A stretch of DNA of 64,000 nucleotides from positions 1 through 64,000 of the forward strand of contig JADZCY010000279.1 in NCBI GenBank assembly GCA_020851325.1, read 5' to 3'. Below, piece after piece: positions 46,628 through 55,647 of this stretch. The notes beneath the pieces are model-generated. The model worked only from the letters and a program-made list of their open reading frames with translations. It had not been told where the DNA came from and did not search any database. A program made the position numbers and the translations under genes. This DNA comes from Acidobacteriota bacterium (GTDB lineage: Bacteria; Acidobacteriota; Vicinamibacteria; Vicinamibacterales; UBA2999). How positions within the stretch are numbered: the first letter of the stretch is position 1; each line of letters starts with the position of its first letter.

Positions 46628-47722
46628 ATGAACTTGCGCGCTCTTGCACTGATCTTCACACTCGCGTTCGCTGCTCCTGCCTTTGCCGCGCAAAGCGATC
46701 AGGGCCGCTTCACCGGTCGCGTCACCGACGGCTCGGGCGGCGCGCTGCCGGGTGTCACCGTGACGATCACCGGCGCGCGCGGGTCGAAGCCCGTCGTCGT
46801 GACCACCGACAGCGTCGGCCAATACCAGTCGCCGCCACTTCCCGACGGCAGCTACGCGGTCAGCTTCGAACTCACCGGCTTCGAGACGCGTGCCAACCCG
46901 ACGGTGCTGCTGCGAGGCGGCGAGGTGTTCGTGCTCGACCGGCAGTTGGCCATTGCCGCACTGAGTGAGACCGTCGAAGTGACCGGCGCCGCGCCACCGC
47001 CGCCCGTCATTGCGCCGCCGCCCCCGCCGCTGCGCGTGCAGCCGAAGACGATTCCCATTCCGAAGGTCGTGCTCGCCTCGGTGTGCGCACCGACCCGGCC
47101 TGGCGACGTGGACCAGACGGTGGCGCACATCCTCGGCCACCGCTACGACACACGACGCGAACTGTTCAGCCAGGGCGATGTGCTGCGCATCGACGTCGGC
47201 GCCGACATGGGCATCGGCGTCGGCCAGAACTACGTCGTTCGGCGTCGCGTGCAGATTGGCGAGCGGCGCGCCCAGGCGAAGGACGCCACGTTCGGCGAAC
47301 AGACGGCGGGACTGGTGCAGGTGGTCGAGACCACGCCCGACGCGGCGGTCGTCGTCGCCGTCTACGCCTGCGGCGAGTTCATGCCCGGCGACAGCCTCGA
47401 GCCCTTCGACGCGCTGCCGGTGGTGCAGGCGCAGGCGCCCGGCACGCCGCAGTTCGACGAACCGGCGCGCGTCGTCTTCGGCGAACAGGGCCGCATGCTC
47501 GGCGCCGGTGGACAGATGGTGGTGATCGATCACGGCTCGGCGCACGGCGTCACGCGCGGCCAGCGCGTCACGATCTTCAAGCGCGCCCAGGGCAGCGACG
47601 GCCCCGTCATCGCCCTCGGCGATGGCATCGTCTCGGTGGTGCGCCCGCAGTCGTCCACCATCCAGATCACGCGCACGACCGAGGCCGTCGAAATCGGCAC
47701 GCTGATGGCGCTGCACAAGTAA
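46628..47722 (+). CDS. carboxypeptidase-regulatory-like (beta-sandwich) domain protein
   Basis: Signal peptide; GRVTDGSGGALPGVTVTITGARG...GQYQSPPLPDGSYAVSFELTGFET. Confidence 0.82.
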   Translation: MNLRALALIFTLAFAAPAFAAQSDQGRFTGRVTDGSGGALPGVTVTITGARGSKPVVVTTDSVGQYQSPPLPDGSYAVSFELTGFETRANPTVLLRGGEVFVLDRQLAIAALSETVEVTGAAPPPPVIAPPPPPLRVQPKTIPIPKVVLASVCAPTRPGDVDQTVAHILGHRYDTRRELFSQGDVLRIDVGADMGIGVGQNYVVRRRVQIGERRAQAKDATFGEQTAGLVQVVETTPDAAVVVAVYACGEFMPGDSLEPFDALPVVQAQAPGTPQFDEPARVVFGEQGRMLGAGGQMVVIDHGSAHGVTRGQRVTIFKRAQGSDGPVIALGDGIVSVVRPQSSTIQITRTTEAVEIGTLMALHK

Positions 47723-47726
47723 AAGT

Positions 47727-47766
47727 CTGGAGGGCAGGAGGGCTGGCGGACTGGAGGGCTGGAGGG
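47727..47766 (+). repeat. CTGGAGGGC 9-bp array, post-stop orientation
   Basis: TCTGGAGGGCAGGAGGGCTGGCGGACTGGAGGGCTGGAGGG. Confidence 0.88.
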
Positions 47767-47767
47767 C

Positions 47768-47969
47768 CGGGCGCGAAGGCGGTGCCGGCTGCTGGTGGCC
47801 CTTCGAGGTCGGCCGACGCACGCTGCCGACAAACGGCCCGCTGGTCGGCACTCGGCCGTGTTTGAGCTCGAAAAGGCAGGCGAGTTGGCCCAAGCGCTTG
47901 TTTGCCACAGCGGGGCGTTTGACCGGCCGACCGAGGGGCCACCGGCAGCCGGCACCGCCTTCGCGCCCG
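47768..47969. repeat. ~200-bp imperfect palindrome with ~48-bp near-perfect terminal inverted repeats
   Basis: CGGGCGCGAAGGCGGTGCCGGCTGCTGGTGGCCC... versus ...GGGGCCACCGGCAGCCGGCACCGCCTTCGCGCCCG; both strands encode GAKAVPAAGGPS. Confidence 0.9.
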
Positions 47970-48026
47970 TAATCACGCATCTTGTGCGCCCGGAACTTCC
48001 GCTGTGCGTTGACCGTCCTCCGATTC

Positions 48027-50558
48027 GTGAATGATCTGAAAGTTTCCTTCCGGCTCCTCGTCAAATCCCCCGGCTTCACCCTCGCCGCCATCGTCGTGCT
48101 GGCCCTCGGCATCGGGCTGAACGCGGCGATGTTCAGCGTGTTGCACGCGACGGTGTTCGCCGGCCGCGCCTTCCCCGACGCGGACCGCGTGGTGCAGATC
48201 TTCAGCCACGACACGCGCACGCAGGCCTATCGCGCGTTTGCGTATCCCGTCTATGCGGAGCTGTCTGGGCGCACGGATGTGTTCAGCGGCGTCCTCGCGC
48301 ACCGGCCCGTGATCGTCGGCGTCGGCGCGGACGCGGAATCGCGGCGATCGATGTCGGCCGTCGTCAGCCAGAACTACTTCGACGTGCTCGGCGTCGCGCC
48401 CGTGCGCGGGCGCGTCTTCACCGCGGAGGAATCGACGCCGGGCCGCGCCGCCATGGTGGCCATCGCGAGTCATGCGTATTGGAAGCGCACCGGCTTTGCG
48501 CCCGATATCATCGGCCGCACCGTTCGCATCAACGAACATCCCACCACGATCATCGGCGTGATGCCCGAGGGATTCACGGGGACGATGATGGTGTTCGGGC
48601 CGGAGTTGTATTTCCCGCTCGGCGCGTATGACGTGTTGTCGAACGATGTCGGCAGCGACGGCGCGCTTGGCATGCGGGCGCGTTCGTTGAGCGACCCACA
48701 CAGCGAAGCGCTGTTCGTCGTCGGGCGACTGCGCGACGGCGTCGCCTTTGCGGCGGCGTCACAAGCAGTGGCCCTGTACGGGCAGAGCATGGCGCGGGCG
48801 CTGCCAGCAGAGTACGAACATCAGATGCTCTCCATCGGTGCCCTGCCTCGCCTGTCCACCAGCACCGACCCTTCTGATGAATCCGTGCTGGGACCGCTGG
48901 CCGCTGTGTTCCTGGGCATGACGGGCGCCGTGCTGCTGACGGTGTGCCTGAACCTGGCGTCGATGCTGCTGGCGCGCGGGCGGGCACGCCGGAAGGAGTT
49001 TGCGGTACGCCTCGCGCTCGGCGGCGGTCGCGGCCGCCTCGTCCGGCAGTTGCTGATCGAAGGCTTCGTGCTCGCACTCGCCGGCGGTGCGCTCGGCCTG
49101 GCGCTCGGCAGTTGGGGCCTGCAACAGTTGGTCGCGGCGTTCTCGTCCCGCATCCCCATCACCATTGGCATCAGCGACAGCGTGTCGCCGGCACTGGCGG
49201 TGGCGACGATCTTCTTTTCGCTGGCGGCCACGCTCGGCTTCGCGCTCGGGCCCGCCCTCCGCAACACGCGGCTCGACCTGCTGACCGATCTCAAGGCGCA
49301 GCCGGGCGACGATGCGGCGCCGCGGCGATGGCGATTCGTGCCGAGGAACCCGCTGGTCGCGACGCAGGTGGCGCTGTCGCTGTGTCTGTTGATTGCCGCC
49401 GGCTTGTTCCTGCGCATGGCGCTTACCGGTGCATCCACCGACCTCGGCTACCGCGCCGACGACACCGTCCTCGCGGAAGTGGACAGCCAGCTTGGCGGCT
49501 TCACGAAAGCGCACAGCCTCGACCTGTATGCACGCATCGAGCATCGGCTGTCGGCGCTGCCGGGCGCGCCCGTCGTCAGCATCGGCGCGGTGGTGCCGAT
49601 GGGCATGGTCAACTACTTCAAGAACGTGCGCCGCGCCGGCATTGCGCCGCCGCCGGGCAGCAAGCCGACGACGCCGGAAGCCGGGCAGTCGTTCGGCGTG
49701 CCGCTCAACGCCGTGGGCACGAGCTACTTCGACGCCATGGGCGTGCGGTTGCTGCGCGGACGGACGTTCACGCCCGCCGAGACGTTCAGCGAGGGCGCGC
49801 CGGCCGTGTCGATCATCGACGAGGCGCTGGCGCTCGAGCTGTGGCCGGACGGCTCGGCGCTCGGCCAGCGGATCCAGTGGGCCAGCGACTCAGAGTCCGG
49901 CACCCCCGCCACGCCGATGGAAGTCGTCGGCATCGTCGCGTCGACGCGCGCGGGATTGTTCGAGAAGGAACCGCGCGGCGCCGTGTACGTGCCGTTTGCG
50001 CAGGGCTTCACCGGCAACGCGTTCTTCCATGTGCGGCCGTCACGGCCGGACGCGGATCTGCCGACCGCCGTGCGCCGCGAGATCCGTGATGCCGCCGCCG
50101 GTCTGCCGTTGTTCAACGTGCGCACGTTCAGCACGCACATGGCCGTGGCGCCGGAATACTGGGCGCTCAGCATGGCCTCCGCCGGGTTCGCCTTCTTCGC
50201 CGGCATGGCGATGGTGGTGGCGCTCGTCGGCCTCTACGGCGTCACCGCCTACACGGTGGAACGCCGCACGCGTGAAATCGGCGTCCGCGTCGCCGTCGGC
50301 GCCCGGCCGGTGGAAGTGATCCGCTTGATCCTCGGCGAGGGCATGGTGACGACGATGGCGGGCATTGGTGCGGGATGGGTGCTGGGCCTCGGCGTCGGCC
50401 GCGCGATGTCGAGCATCTTCGTCGACGTCGCCGCCTTCGACGGCTGGACGTTCGCTCTCGTCCCCGTTGCGTTCGTGGTGTCGTCAGCGATCGCGACGTT
50501 CGTCCCCGCCCGCCGCGCCGCACGCATCAACCCGGTCACCGCGTTACGTGCGGAGTGA
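48027..50558 (+). CDS. ADOP-type FtsX/MacB-like permease (second in window)
   Basis: FRLLVKSPGFTLAAIVVLALGIGLNAAMFSVLHATVF; GLYGVTAYTVERRTREIGVRVAVGA; GTG 48027 tentative start. Confidence 0.9.
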   Translation: MNDLKVSFRLLVKSPGFTLAAIVVLALGIGLNAAMFSVLHATVFAGRAFPDADRVVQIFSHDTRTQAYRAFAYPVYAELSGRTDVFSGVLAHRPVIVGVGADAESRRSMSAVVSQNYFDVLGVAPVRGRVFTAEESTPGRAAMVAIASHAYWKRTGFAPDIIGRTVRINEHPTTIIGVMPEGFTGTMMVFGPELYFPLGAYDVLSNDVGSDGALGMRARSLSDPHSEALFVVGRLRDGVAFAAASQAVALYGQSMARALPAEYEHQMLSIGALPRLSTSTDPSDESVLGPLAAVFLGMTGAVLLTVCLNLASMLLARGRARRKEFAVRLALGGGRGRLVRQLLIEGFVLALAGGALGLALGSWGLQQLVAAFSSRIPITIGISDSVSPALAVATIFFSLAATLGFALGPALRNTRLDLLTDLKAQPGDDAAPRRWRFVPRNPLVATQVALSLCLLIAAGLFLRMALTGASTDLGYRADDTVLAEVDSQLGGFTKAHSLDLYARIEHRLSALPGAPVVSIGAVVPMGMVNYFKNVRRAGIAPPPGSKPTTPEAGQSFGVPLNAVGTSYFDAMGVRLLRGRTFTPAETFSEGAPAVSIIDEALALELWPDGSALGQRIQWASDSESGTPATPMEVVGIVASTRAGLFEKEPRGAVYVPFAQGFTGNAFFHVRPSRPDADLPTAVRREIRDAAAGLPLFNVRTFSTHMAVAPEYWALSMASAGFAFFAGMAMVVALVGLYGVTAYTVERRTREIGVRVAVGARPVEVIRLILGEGMVTTMAGIGAGWVLGLGVGRAMSSIFVDVAAFDGWTFALVPVAFVVSSAIATFVPARRAARINPVTALRAE

Positions 50559-50559
50559 C

Positions 50560-50605
50560 TCGGAGGGCTGGAGGACTGGAGGGCTGGAGGACTGGAGGGC
50601 TTGAA
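50560..50605 (+). repeat. CTGGAGGAC/GGC 9-bp array, post-stop orientation
   Basis: GGAGGGCTGGAGGACTGGAGGGCTGGAGGACTGGAGGG. Confidence 0.92.
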
Positions 50606-50609
50606 GGGA

Positions 50610-50665
50610 CCGCCCGCTTCGCGGTCGGTAGGGCAAATCCAGGACCGCGCTGCGCGCGGTAGGGC
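50610..50665 (+). repeat. Two small REP-like hairpins (GACCGCCCGCTTCGCGGTC; GACCGCGCTGCGCGCGGT)
   Basis: Inverted repeats read directly, each followed by AGGGC. Confidence 0.7.
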
Positions 50666-50689
50666 GCGGGCCCGCGCTTCAGCCTTTCA

Positions 50690-50785
50690 GCCCCTCCAGC
50701 CCCCCAAGCCCTCCAGGCCCCCAGCCCTTCAAGCCCTCCAAGCCCTCCGAGCCCTGCCAAGCCCCAAGCCCCAAGCCCTTCAAGC
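50690..50785 (+). repeat. AAGCCCTCC 9-bp array (reverse complement of 50560 array)
   Basis: CCCCTCCAGCCCCCCAAGCCCTCCAGGCCCCCAGCCCTTCAAGCCCTCCAAGCCCTCC. Confidence 0.9.
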
Positions 50786-50804
50786 CGTCCTTTCAGCTTT
50801 CCGT

Positions 50805-50985
50805 GAGCCGTGCGCCGTAGGCCGTGGCCGTGGGCCGAGAGCCGTGAGTCGTGCGCCGTGAGCCGTGGCCGTGGGCCGAGAGCCGTGAGCCGTGAGCCGT
50901 GAGCCGTGGCCGTGGGCCGAGAGCCGTGGGCCGCGAGCCGTGAGCCGTGGCCGTGGGCCGAGAGCCGTGAGCCGTGAGCCGTGGA
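50805..50985 (+). repeat. GCCGTGA/GCCGTGG heptamer array, higher-order unit GCCGTGAGCCGTGGCCGTGGGCCGAGA
   Basis: GAGCCGTGGCCGTGGGCCGAGAGCCGTGAGCCGTGAGCCGTGAGCCGTGG read directly. Confidence 0.92.
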
Positions 50986-51037
50986 CAAGAGTTCTTGCCT
51001 AGGACCTAAGACCTAAGACCTAGGACCTAAGACCTTT
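50982..51037 (+). repeat. CCTAGGT-family half element (GTGGACAAGAGTTCTTGCC + heptamers)
   Basis: GTGGACAAGAGTTCTTGCCTAGGACCTAAGACCTAAGACCTAGGACCTAAGACC. Confidence 0.9.
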
Positions 51038-51128
51038 TCCAGTTTTCCATTCGCCCGCCGATTATGCCGGGGGACTCGCGTGAGCCGATGTGCACGGACC
51101 GGCGCGCGATGACCCTGGACCCTGGACC

Positions 51129-51773
51129 ATGAAACCCAGTCTGCTGCAGCGACTGCTCCACCCCGGCACCGCCGGCGCCGGAGGTGTGCGCGGCACCACC
51201 GTCGTCCGCGAAGAGCGGGGATCGGGCGCGGGCGCCGTGTTGTTTCAGCCCTACGCGGTGAAGGAGTTCATCCCCGACCCCGACGCGACGCCGACACCGG
51301 ACGAACCGCGGGAAGAGCGCCGCGCGCCGGCAAGCCGCGAAACCAACGAGCCGTCGCCGACCGCCGCTGAAACCGCGCCTGAATCGACACGCCGCGCGCA
51401 CGCGGTGCTCGAGCCGCGCCGCCCCAATCCGGTGGCCGAGGAGTGGCGCCGCACCAGCCCCGACGTATTTCTTTCTATCGCACAGCGATTCTGCGCCCGC
51501 GCGCCGAAGGCCGCCGAGGAACTGCGCGAGTATTGCCTCGCGGGTGAATCGCTGCGCCTCGGCAAGCTGGCGACGTCGTTGAAGCCGACGCTCAGCCTGT
51601 TCGACAGTACGGCCGGCGACGCGGCGGATCGCGTCGAGCGACTCGTCGCCGAAGGGCGCGTGGACGGCCTGCCGCTCGAAGTGCTCGCCCTCGAACACGA
51701 AGTGTGGCGCGTCGCCGCCGCGTGGGCCGACGCCGCGCGTGCGACCGCCGTCGCCAACCCGGTGGCATCGTGA
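51129..51773 (+). CDS. hypothetical protein
   Basis: Intact ORF overlapping the next start by 4 bp (GTGA); ATG at 51129. Confidence 0.65.
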   Translation: MKPSLLQRLLHPGTAGAGGVRGTTVVREERGSGAGAVLFQPYAVKEFIPDPDATPTPDEPREERRAPASRETNEPSPTAAETAPESTRRAHAVLEPRRPNPVAEEWRRTSPDVFLSIAQRFCARAPKAAEELREYCLAGESLRLGKLATSLKPTLSLFDSTAGDAADRVERLVAEGRVDGLPLEVLALEHEVWRVAAAWADAARATAVANPVAS

Positions 51774-53047
51774 ACATTCTTGTTGCCGACAGCGATCAGG
51801 GCATTCGCAACGCGTTGCGCCGCGTCCTCGAGCAGGCCACCGACTGCGTGGTGACCGAGGTGGACAACGGCCTCGACCTGCTCGAACAGCTCGAAGTGCA
51901 GCGATTCGATCTCGTCATCCTCGATCTCGTCATGCCCGGCCTCGACGGTCTCGAGGTGCTGCAGATCATCCGCAGCTCCGACGGCCTCCGCGACCTGCCC
52001 GTCATCGTCGTCACGGCGGTGAAGGACGAGCGCGGCGTCGCGGATGTGATTCGCCTGGGCATCACCGACTACGTCACCAAGCCGCTGCGCCCGGATCGCC
52101 TGGCGACGCGCCTTGGTCACGTGCTGCAGACGACGCTCGGCGGTGTGATGAACGAACGCCGCCTGCACTCGTCGTTGACGCCGGGCAAGTCGATCATGAT
52201 CGTCGACGCCAACGCCGAGTTCCGCGGGTTCTTCGCCAGCGTCATGGCCGTGCGCAATCCGGTGATCGAAGCCGCCAGCGGCGCCATCGCGCTGAAGCTG
52301 TGCCAACAGGAGCCGCCGGCCGCTGTCTTCATCGGCCCCGACACCGGCACGCTCTCGCCCGAAGCGCTGGTGCGAAAGCTGCGCGCCACCACCGGCGTCT
52401 CGATGACCTCCGTGCTCGGCGCCTGGCCGAAGGGCCGTCTCGATGCCGCGCGCGACAGCGGACTGTTCGACGAAGTCATCGCGCGCACGTTCGTGCCCGA
52501 CGTGCTCAAGGGCCAGCTCGAAGAGGTCTATACACGCAGCACCGCCACGGATGGCGGACGTGACGTCTCGGCCACCGCCGAAACCGTGCTGCGCCAGCTC
52601 GAACCACGCACGCGCTCGACGATCGAGCAGGTGTTCGGGATGATGCTGGCCACCGATCTGGTCAGCAGCCTCACGCCGCCGCCGTCTGGTCCCGCGGTGG
52701 TCTCCTCTGTCGACATCAGCCAGGGTAGCGGTCACCCGCTCGTCTTCCGCATGGTGATGCCGGTCGACCATGCCCGCCAGTTCGCCGCGCGCCTGCTCCT
52801 CATCGACGAGGCTTCCACGGACGATGCGATGTCGGGGATGAAGGAAGTGGCCAACGTCATCGTCGGGCGGATTCAGAAGACGCTCGTCGATGCCGGCACC
52901 AGCGTCACCTGCGGCGCGCCGCAGGTGCGCCTGGCCGACGTGCCGCCACGTTTCACCGAAACGACACCGACCCGAATCGTGCAGTTCTTCGAGACGGAAC
53001 ACGGCGAGCCACTCTTCGGCGTCGAACTGGATGGCACTGCCGCCTGA
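51770..53047 (+). CDS. response regulator with second degenerate receiver-like region and CheX-like C-terminus
   Basis: VNILVADSDQGIRNALRRVLEQ...LVILDLVMPGLDGLEVLQ; C-terminal MKEVANVIVGRIQKTL. Confidence 0.75.
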   Translation: MNILVADSDQGIRNALRRVLEQATDCVVTEVDNGLDLLEQLEVQRFDLVILDLVMPGLDGLEVLQIIRSSDGLRDLPVIVVTAVKDERGVADVIRLGITDYVTKPLRPDRLATRLGHVLQTTLGGVMNERRLHSSLTPGKSIMIVDANAEFRGFFASVMAVRNPVIEAASGAIALKLCQQEPPAAVFIGPDTGTLSPEALVRKLRATTGVSMTSVLGAWPKGRLDAARDSGLFDEVIARTFVPDVLKGQLEEVYTRSTATDGGRDVSATAETVLRQLEPRTRSTIEQVFGMMLATDLVSSLTPPPSGPAVVSSVDISQGSGHPLVFRMVMPVDHARQFAARLLLIDEASTDDAMSGMKEVANVIVGRIQKTLVDAGTSVTCGAPQVRLADVPPRFTETTPTRIVQFFETEHGEPLFGVELDGTAA

Positions 53048-53055
53048 CAGGACAC

Positions 53056-53108
53056 GGAACATCGGCAATCGGGGGATTCAATCGACCGATTAGAATTGCC
53101 GATGTTCC
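53056..53108. repeat. Perfect 14-bp inverted repeat GGAACATCGGCAAT/ATTGCCGATGTTCC around a GATTG-family core
   Basis: Read directly; arms match ends of elements at 24744 and 46562. Confidence 0.88.
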
Positions 53109-53131
53109 TGTCCCGTCCTCCCGGAGACCAT

Positions 53132-53707
53132 ATGACTCGCATGCTTTCGACAGCCTTCTTGTTGACCGGCCTGCTGTGCTCAGCAGTGGCTGCTGCACAG
53201 AACGTCACCGAATACCGCGTGCTGGCGACGAACAAGACGTCGACCATGCAGAAAGAGATGAACGAGGCGGCTGAAGCCGGCTTCCGCTTCGGCGGCGTCA
53301 TGGGCGGCGAGACGACGTTCGGCGGGTCGGAGGTGGCCGTGATCATGACGCGGTCGGCGGCGGCGAAGGGCCGTTTCGGCTATCGCCTGCTGGCGACGAG
53401 CAAGACGTCGACGATGCAGAAGGAGATGCAGGAAGCGGGCGACGCCGGCTACGAGTACAAGGGACAGACGGTCTTCAGCAGCACCTTCGGCGGCAAGGAA
53501 GTCGTCGTCATCCTGGAGCGAGACAACGACGCGCCGAAGGCCGGGCCGTTCGAATACCGCCTGATGGCGACGAAGAAGACGAGCACGCTGCAGAAGGAAT
53601 TGCAGGAAGCCGGTGCCGCCGGCTACGAGTTCGTCGGCATGACCGTCGCCGACACGCTGGTCGGTGGTTCCGAGCTGGTGGCGATTCTGCGACGCAGGCC
53701 GCAATGA
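53132..53707 (+). CDS. secreted protein with three tandem ~55-aa repeats (DUF4177-like)
   Basis: EYRVLATNKTSTMQKEMNEAAEAGF / GYRLLATSKTSTMQKEMQEAGDAGY / EYRLMATKKTSTLQKELQEAGAAGY. Confidence 0.75.
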   Translation: MTRMLSTAFLLTGLLCSAVAAAQNVTEYRVLATNKTSTMQKEMNEAAEAGFRFGGVMGGETTFGGSEVAVIMTRSAAAKGRFGYRLLATSKTSTMQKEMQEAGDAGYEYKGQTVFSSTFGGKEVVVILERDNDAPKAGPFEYRLMATKKTSTLQKELQEAGAAGYEFVGMTVADTLVGGSELVAILRRRPQ

Positions 53708-54342
53708 CGAGACGCTGGCTGTGGTCGTCCCTGGCGCTCGTCCTCGGCGCCGTAGCATTGGTGCAGGCACGGCAGACTGACGGAAGCCGGGCGTATCTCA
53801 CGTGGTCGGAGAGCGCCGCCAAGGCCATTGGCGAGCGCGCGTATCAGAGCGGACGCGTCGGAGGTTTCTTCGATTTCCGCGTGCTCAAGACGGAGCGCTC
53901 GTACAACTACAAGCTGGCAGCGACGCTGCTGTCGCGGCAGACGATCCGCGCCACGGCGCGGCTCCTCCAGCTTCAGAGCCGACTGCGCGACGACGCGGCC
54001 GCGGCGCTGGTGACCGAGGCAGAATCGGTGGACGGCCTGGTCGTGATGGTCGAGATCGATCCGCGCGAGGGATCAGGCGTGATCCCGCTGGAGTGGGAAG
54101 CGTTCCTGCAGCTTCCAGACGCGGAATCCGAAGCCGTCGCCGGCGTCAAGATGCCCGAACTGCGAGATCGCAAAGCGCTGGCCGGCACCAGGCGGCGAAA
54201 CTACGACTATGACCGCTTCTGGGTGGTGTTTCCGGCGAGAGACGCTGCCGCGATGGCTGCCGAAGGCAAGGGGCTGGAACTCGTGGTCCGAATCTACAAC
54301 CACGAAGGCCGGGTGACGTGGCCGGCGGGAGCGGTTCAGTAG
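53704..54342 (+). CDS. hypothetical protein, translationally coupled to the upstream repeat protein
   Basis: ATGA overlap at 53704; N-terminal signal-like sequence. Confidence 0.6.
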   Translation: MTRRWLWSSLALVLGAVALVQARQTDGSRAYLTWSESAAKAIGERAYQSGRVGGFFDFRVLKTERSYNYKLAATLLSRQTIRATARLLQLQSRLRDDAAAALVTEAESVDGLVVMVEIDPREGSGVIPLEWEAFLQLPDAESEAVAGVKMPELRDRKALAGTRRRNYDYDRFWVVFPARDAAAMAAEGKGLELVVRIYNHEGRVTWPAGAVQ

Positions 54343-54376
54343 GACGTTGCCCGGGAATATTGGGGTCTGGAAACAA

Positions 54377-54412
54377 CCCTCCAGCCCTCCAGTCCTCCAG
54401 CCCTCCAGCCCT
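54377..54412 (+). repeat. CCCTCCAGTCCTCCAG 9-bp array (post-stop for the minus-strand GGDEF gene)
   Basis: CCCTCCAGCCCTCCAGTCCTCCAGCCCTCCAGCCC. Confidence 0.9.
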
Positions 54413-55469
54413 ATCTCGCCTGCTTCTCCTTGACGACCACCCGGTTCTTGCCTTCGTGCTTGGCCGCATACAGCGCGCGGTCGGCACGTTCATACAGGCT
54501 GGTGGTGGTATCGCCGGTCGAGAACTCGGCCAGGCCGCAGCTCACCGTCGGCCCCGTGGGCAGCGGCGGTTCATCCGCGGGCGGGACGAAGAGCTTGCCG
54601 AGCGCGCCGACGAAGCGGGCTTCCGCCTGTTTCAGCGTCATGTTGCGGATCACCACCGCGAACTCGTCGCCGCCGAGGCGGGCGACGAGATCCTCGTCGC
54701 GCAGCATGCGGCGCAGGCCCTGGGCCAGCATCACCAGCACGCGATCGCCGACGGCGTGACCGTGCGTGTCGTTGATGCCCTTGAAGTTGTCGAGGTCGAG
54801 CATGGCGAGCACGAACCGCGAGTCGGCCAGGCGGACGCGCGTCATCAGCTCGCGATCGAGGGCGCCGCGGTTCGAGGCGCCGGTCAGCGCATCCTGCGAG
54901 GCTTCGCGCCGCGAGGCCTGCAGCTGCTGTTCGAGCTGCGTCACCTTGTCGTTGAAGGCGCGCTGCTTGGCGTCCCACGCGGCGCGGCGTTCCGCCGCCA
55001 CCTTCTTCAGCACCGCCACCTGCGACACCAGCAGGTTCTTGACGATCAGCGGATCGTCCAGCTCGGCGATCATCTCGAAACGGTTGGTCGAGGCGTCGAT
55101 GCTATCGTGCAGCGTGTTCATCTCGACGCCGACCGACGAGACGGCGTCGCGCACCAGCGCCACCAGGTCCATCATTTCGCGCTTGCGGTCGTTGCGGCGC
55201 TTGCGGATCCGCTGGCTGACGGCCTGGACGCGGACGAGGCACGAATGCGCGGCGTCACCCTGGCCGTCGGGCACGAGGCCGACCGACTGGGCCAGTTGTT
55301 CGAGCTCCGAGACGAGCGGCAGGTCCGCCGGATCGTCTTCGGCCGACACGAGTTCACCCATCACCACCAGCGCCCGGGCAACGAACCCACGCAGCCAGTC
55401 GGACTGGGGGGCAGAAGTCGGGCTGGCAGCCCGCTTCCAGTCGACGGTAATCAGTTCTTGTGAGGCCAT
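54411..55469 (-). CDS. GGDEF diguanylate cyclase
   Basis: DALTGASNRGALDRELM; LARLGGDEFAVVIRNM. Confidence 0.92.
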   Translation of the reverse strand: MASQELITVDWKRAASPTSAPQSDWLRGFVARALVVMGELVSAEDDPADLPLVSELEQLAQSVGLVPDGQGDAAHSCLVRVQAVSQRIRKRRNDRKREMMDLVALVRDAVSSVGVEMNTLHDSIDASTNRFEMIAELDDPLIVKNLLVSQVAVLKKVAAERRAAWDAKQRAFNDKVTQLEQQLQASRREASQDALTGASNRGALDRELMTRVRLADSRFVLAMLDLDNFKGINDTHGHAVGDRVLVMLAQGLRRMLRDEDLVARLGGDEFAVVIRNMTLKQAEARFVGALGKLFVPPADEPPLPTGPTVSCGLAEFSTGDTTTSLYERADRALYAAKHEGKNRVVVKEKQAR

Positions 55470-55524
55470 GACTCGTACCGCTCTGAATCGGCAGGCCCGG
55501 CCGGGTCTTGAGGCGGCACCCCTC

Positions 55525-55618
55525 CAGCACCTTTCAGCACCTGTCAGCACCCCTCAGCACCTGTCAGCACCTGTCAGCACCTGTCAGCACCCTTCAGCAC
55601 CTGTCAGCCCAGCACCTT
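55525..55618 (+). repeat. 10-bp CAGCACCTGT array, pre-start orientation
   Basis: CAGCACCTTTCAGCACCTGTCAGCACCCCTCAGCACCTGT, about 9 units. Confidence 0.93.
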
Positions 55619-55647
55619 TTTAAGTGTTCCAACATCTAATTAGCATC

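Noticed and set aside
47768-47969. Integron attC site
   Set aside because: No paired attC core consensus sites were recognised, the palindrome is long and GC-rich, and there is no integrase or cassette array.
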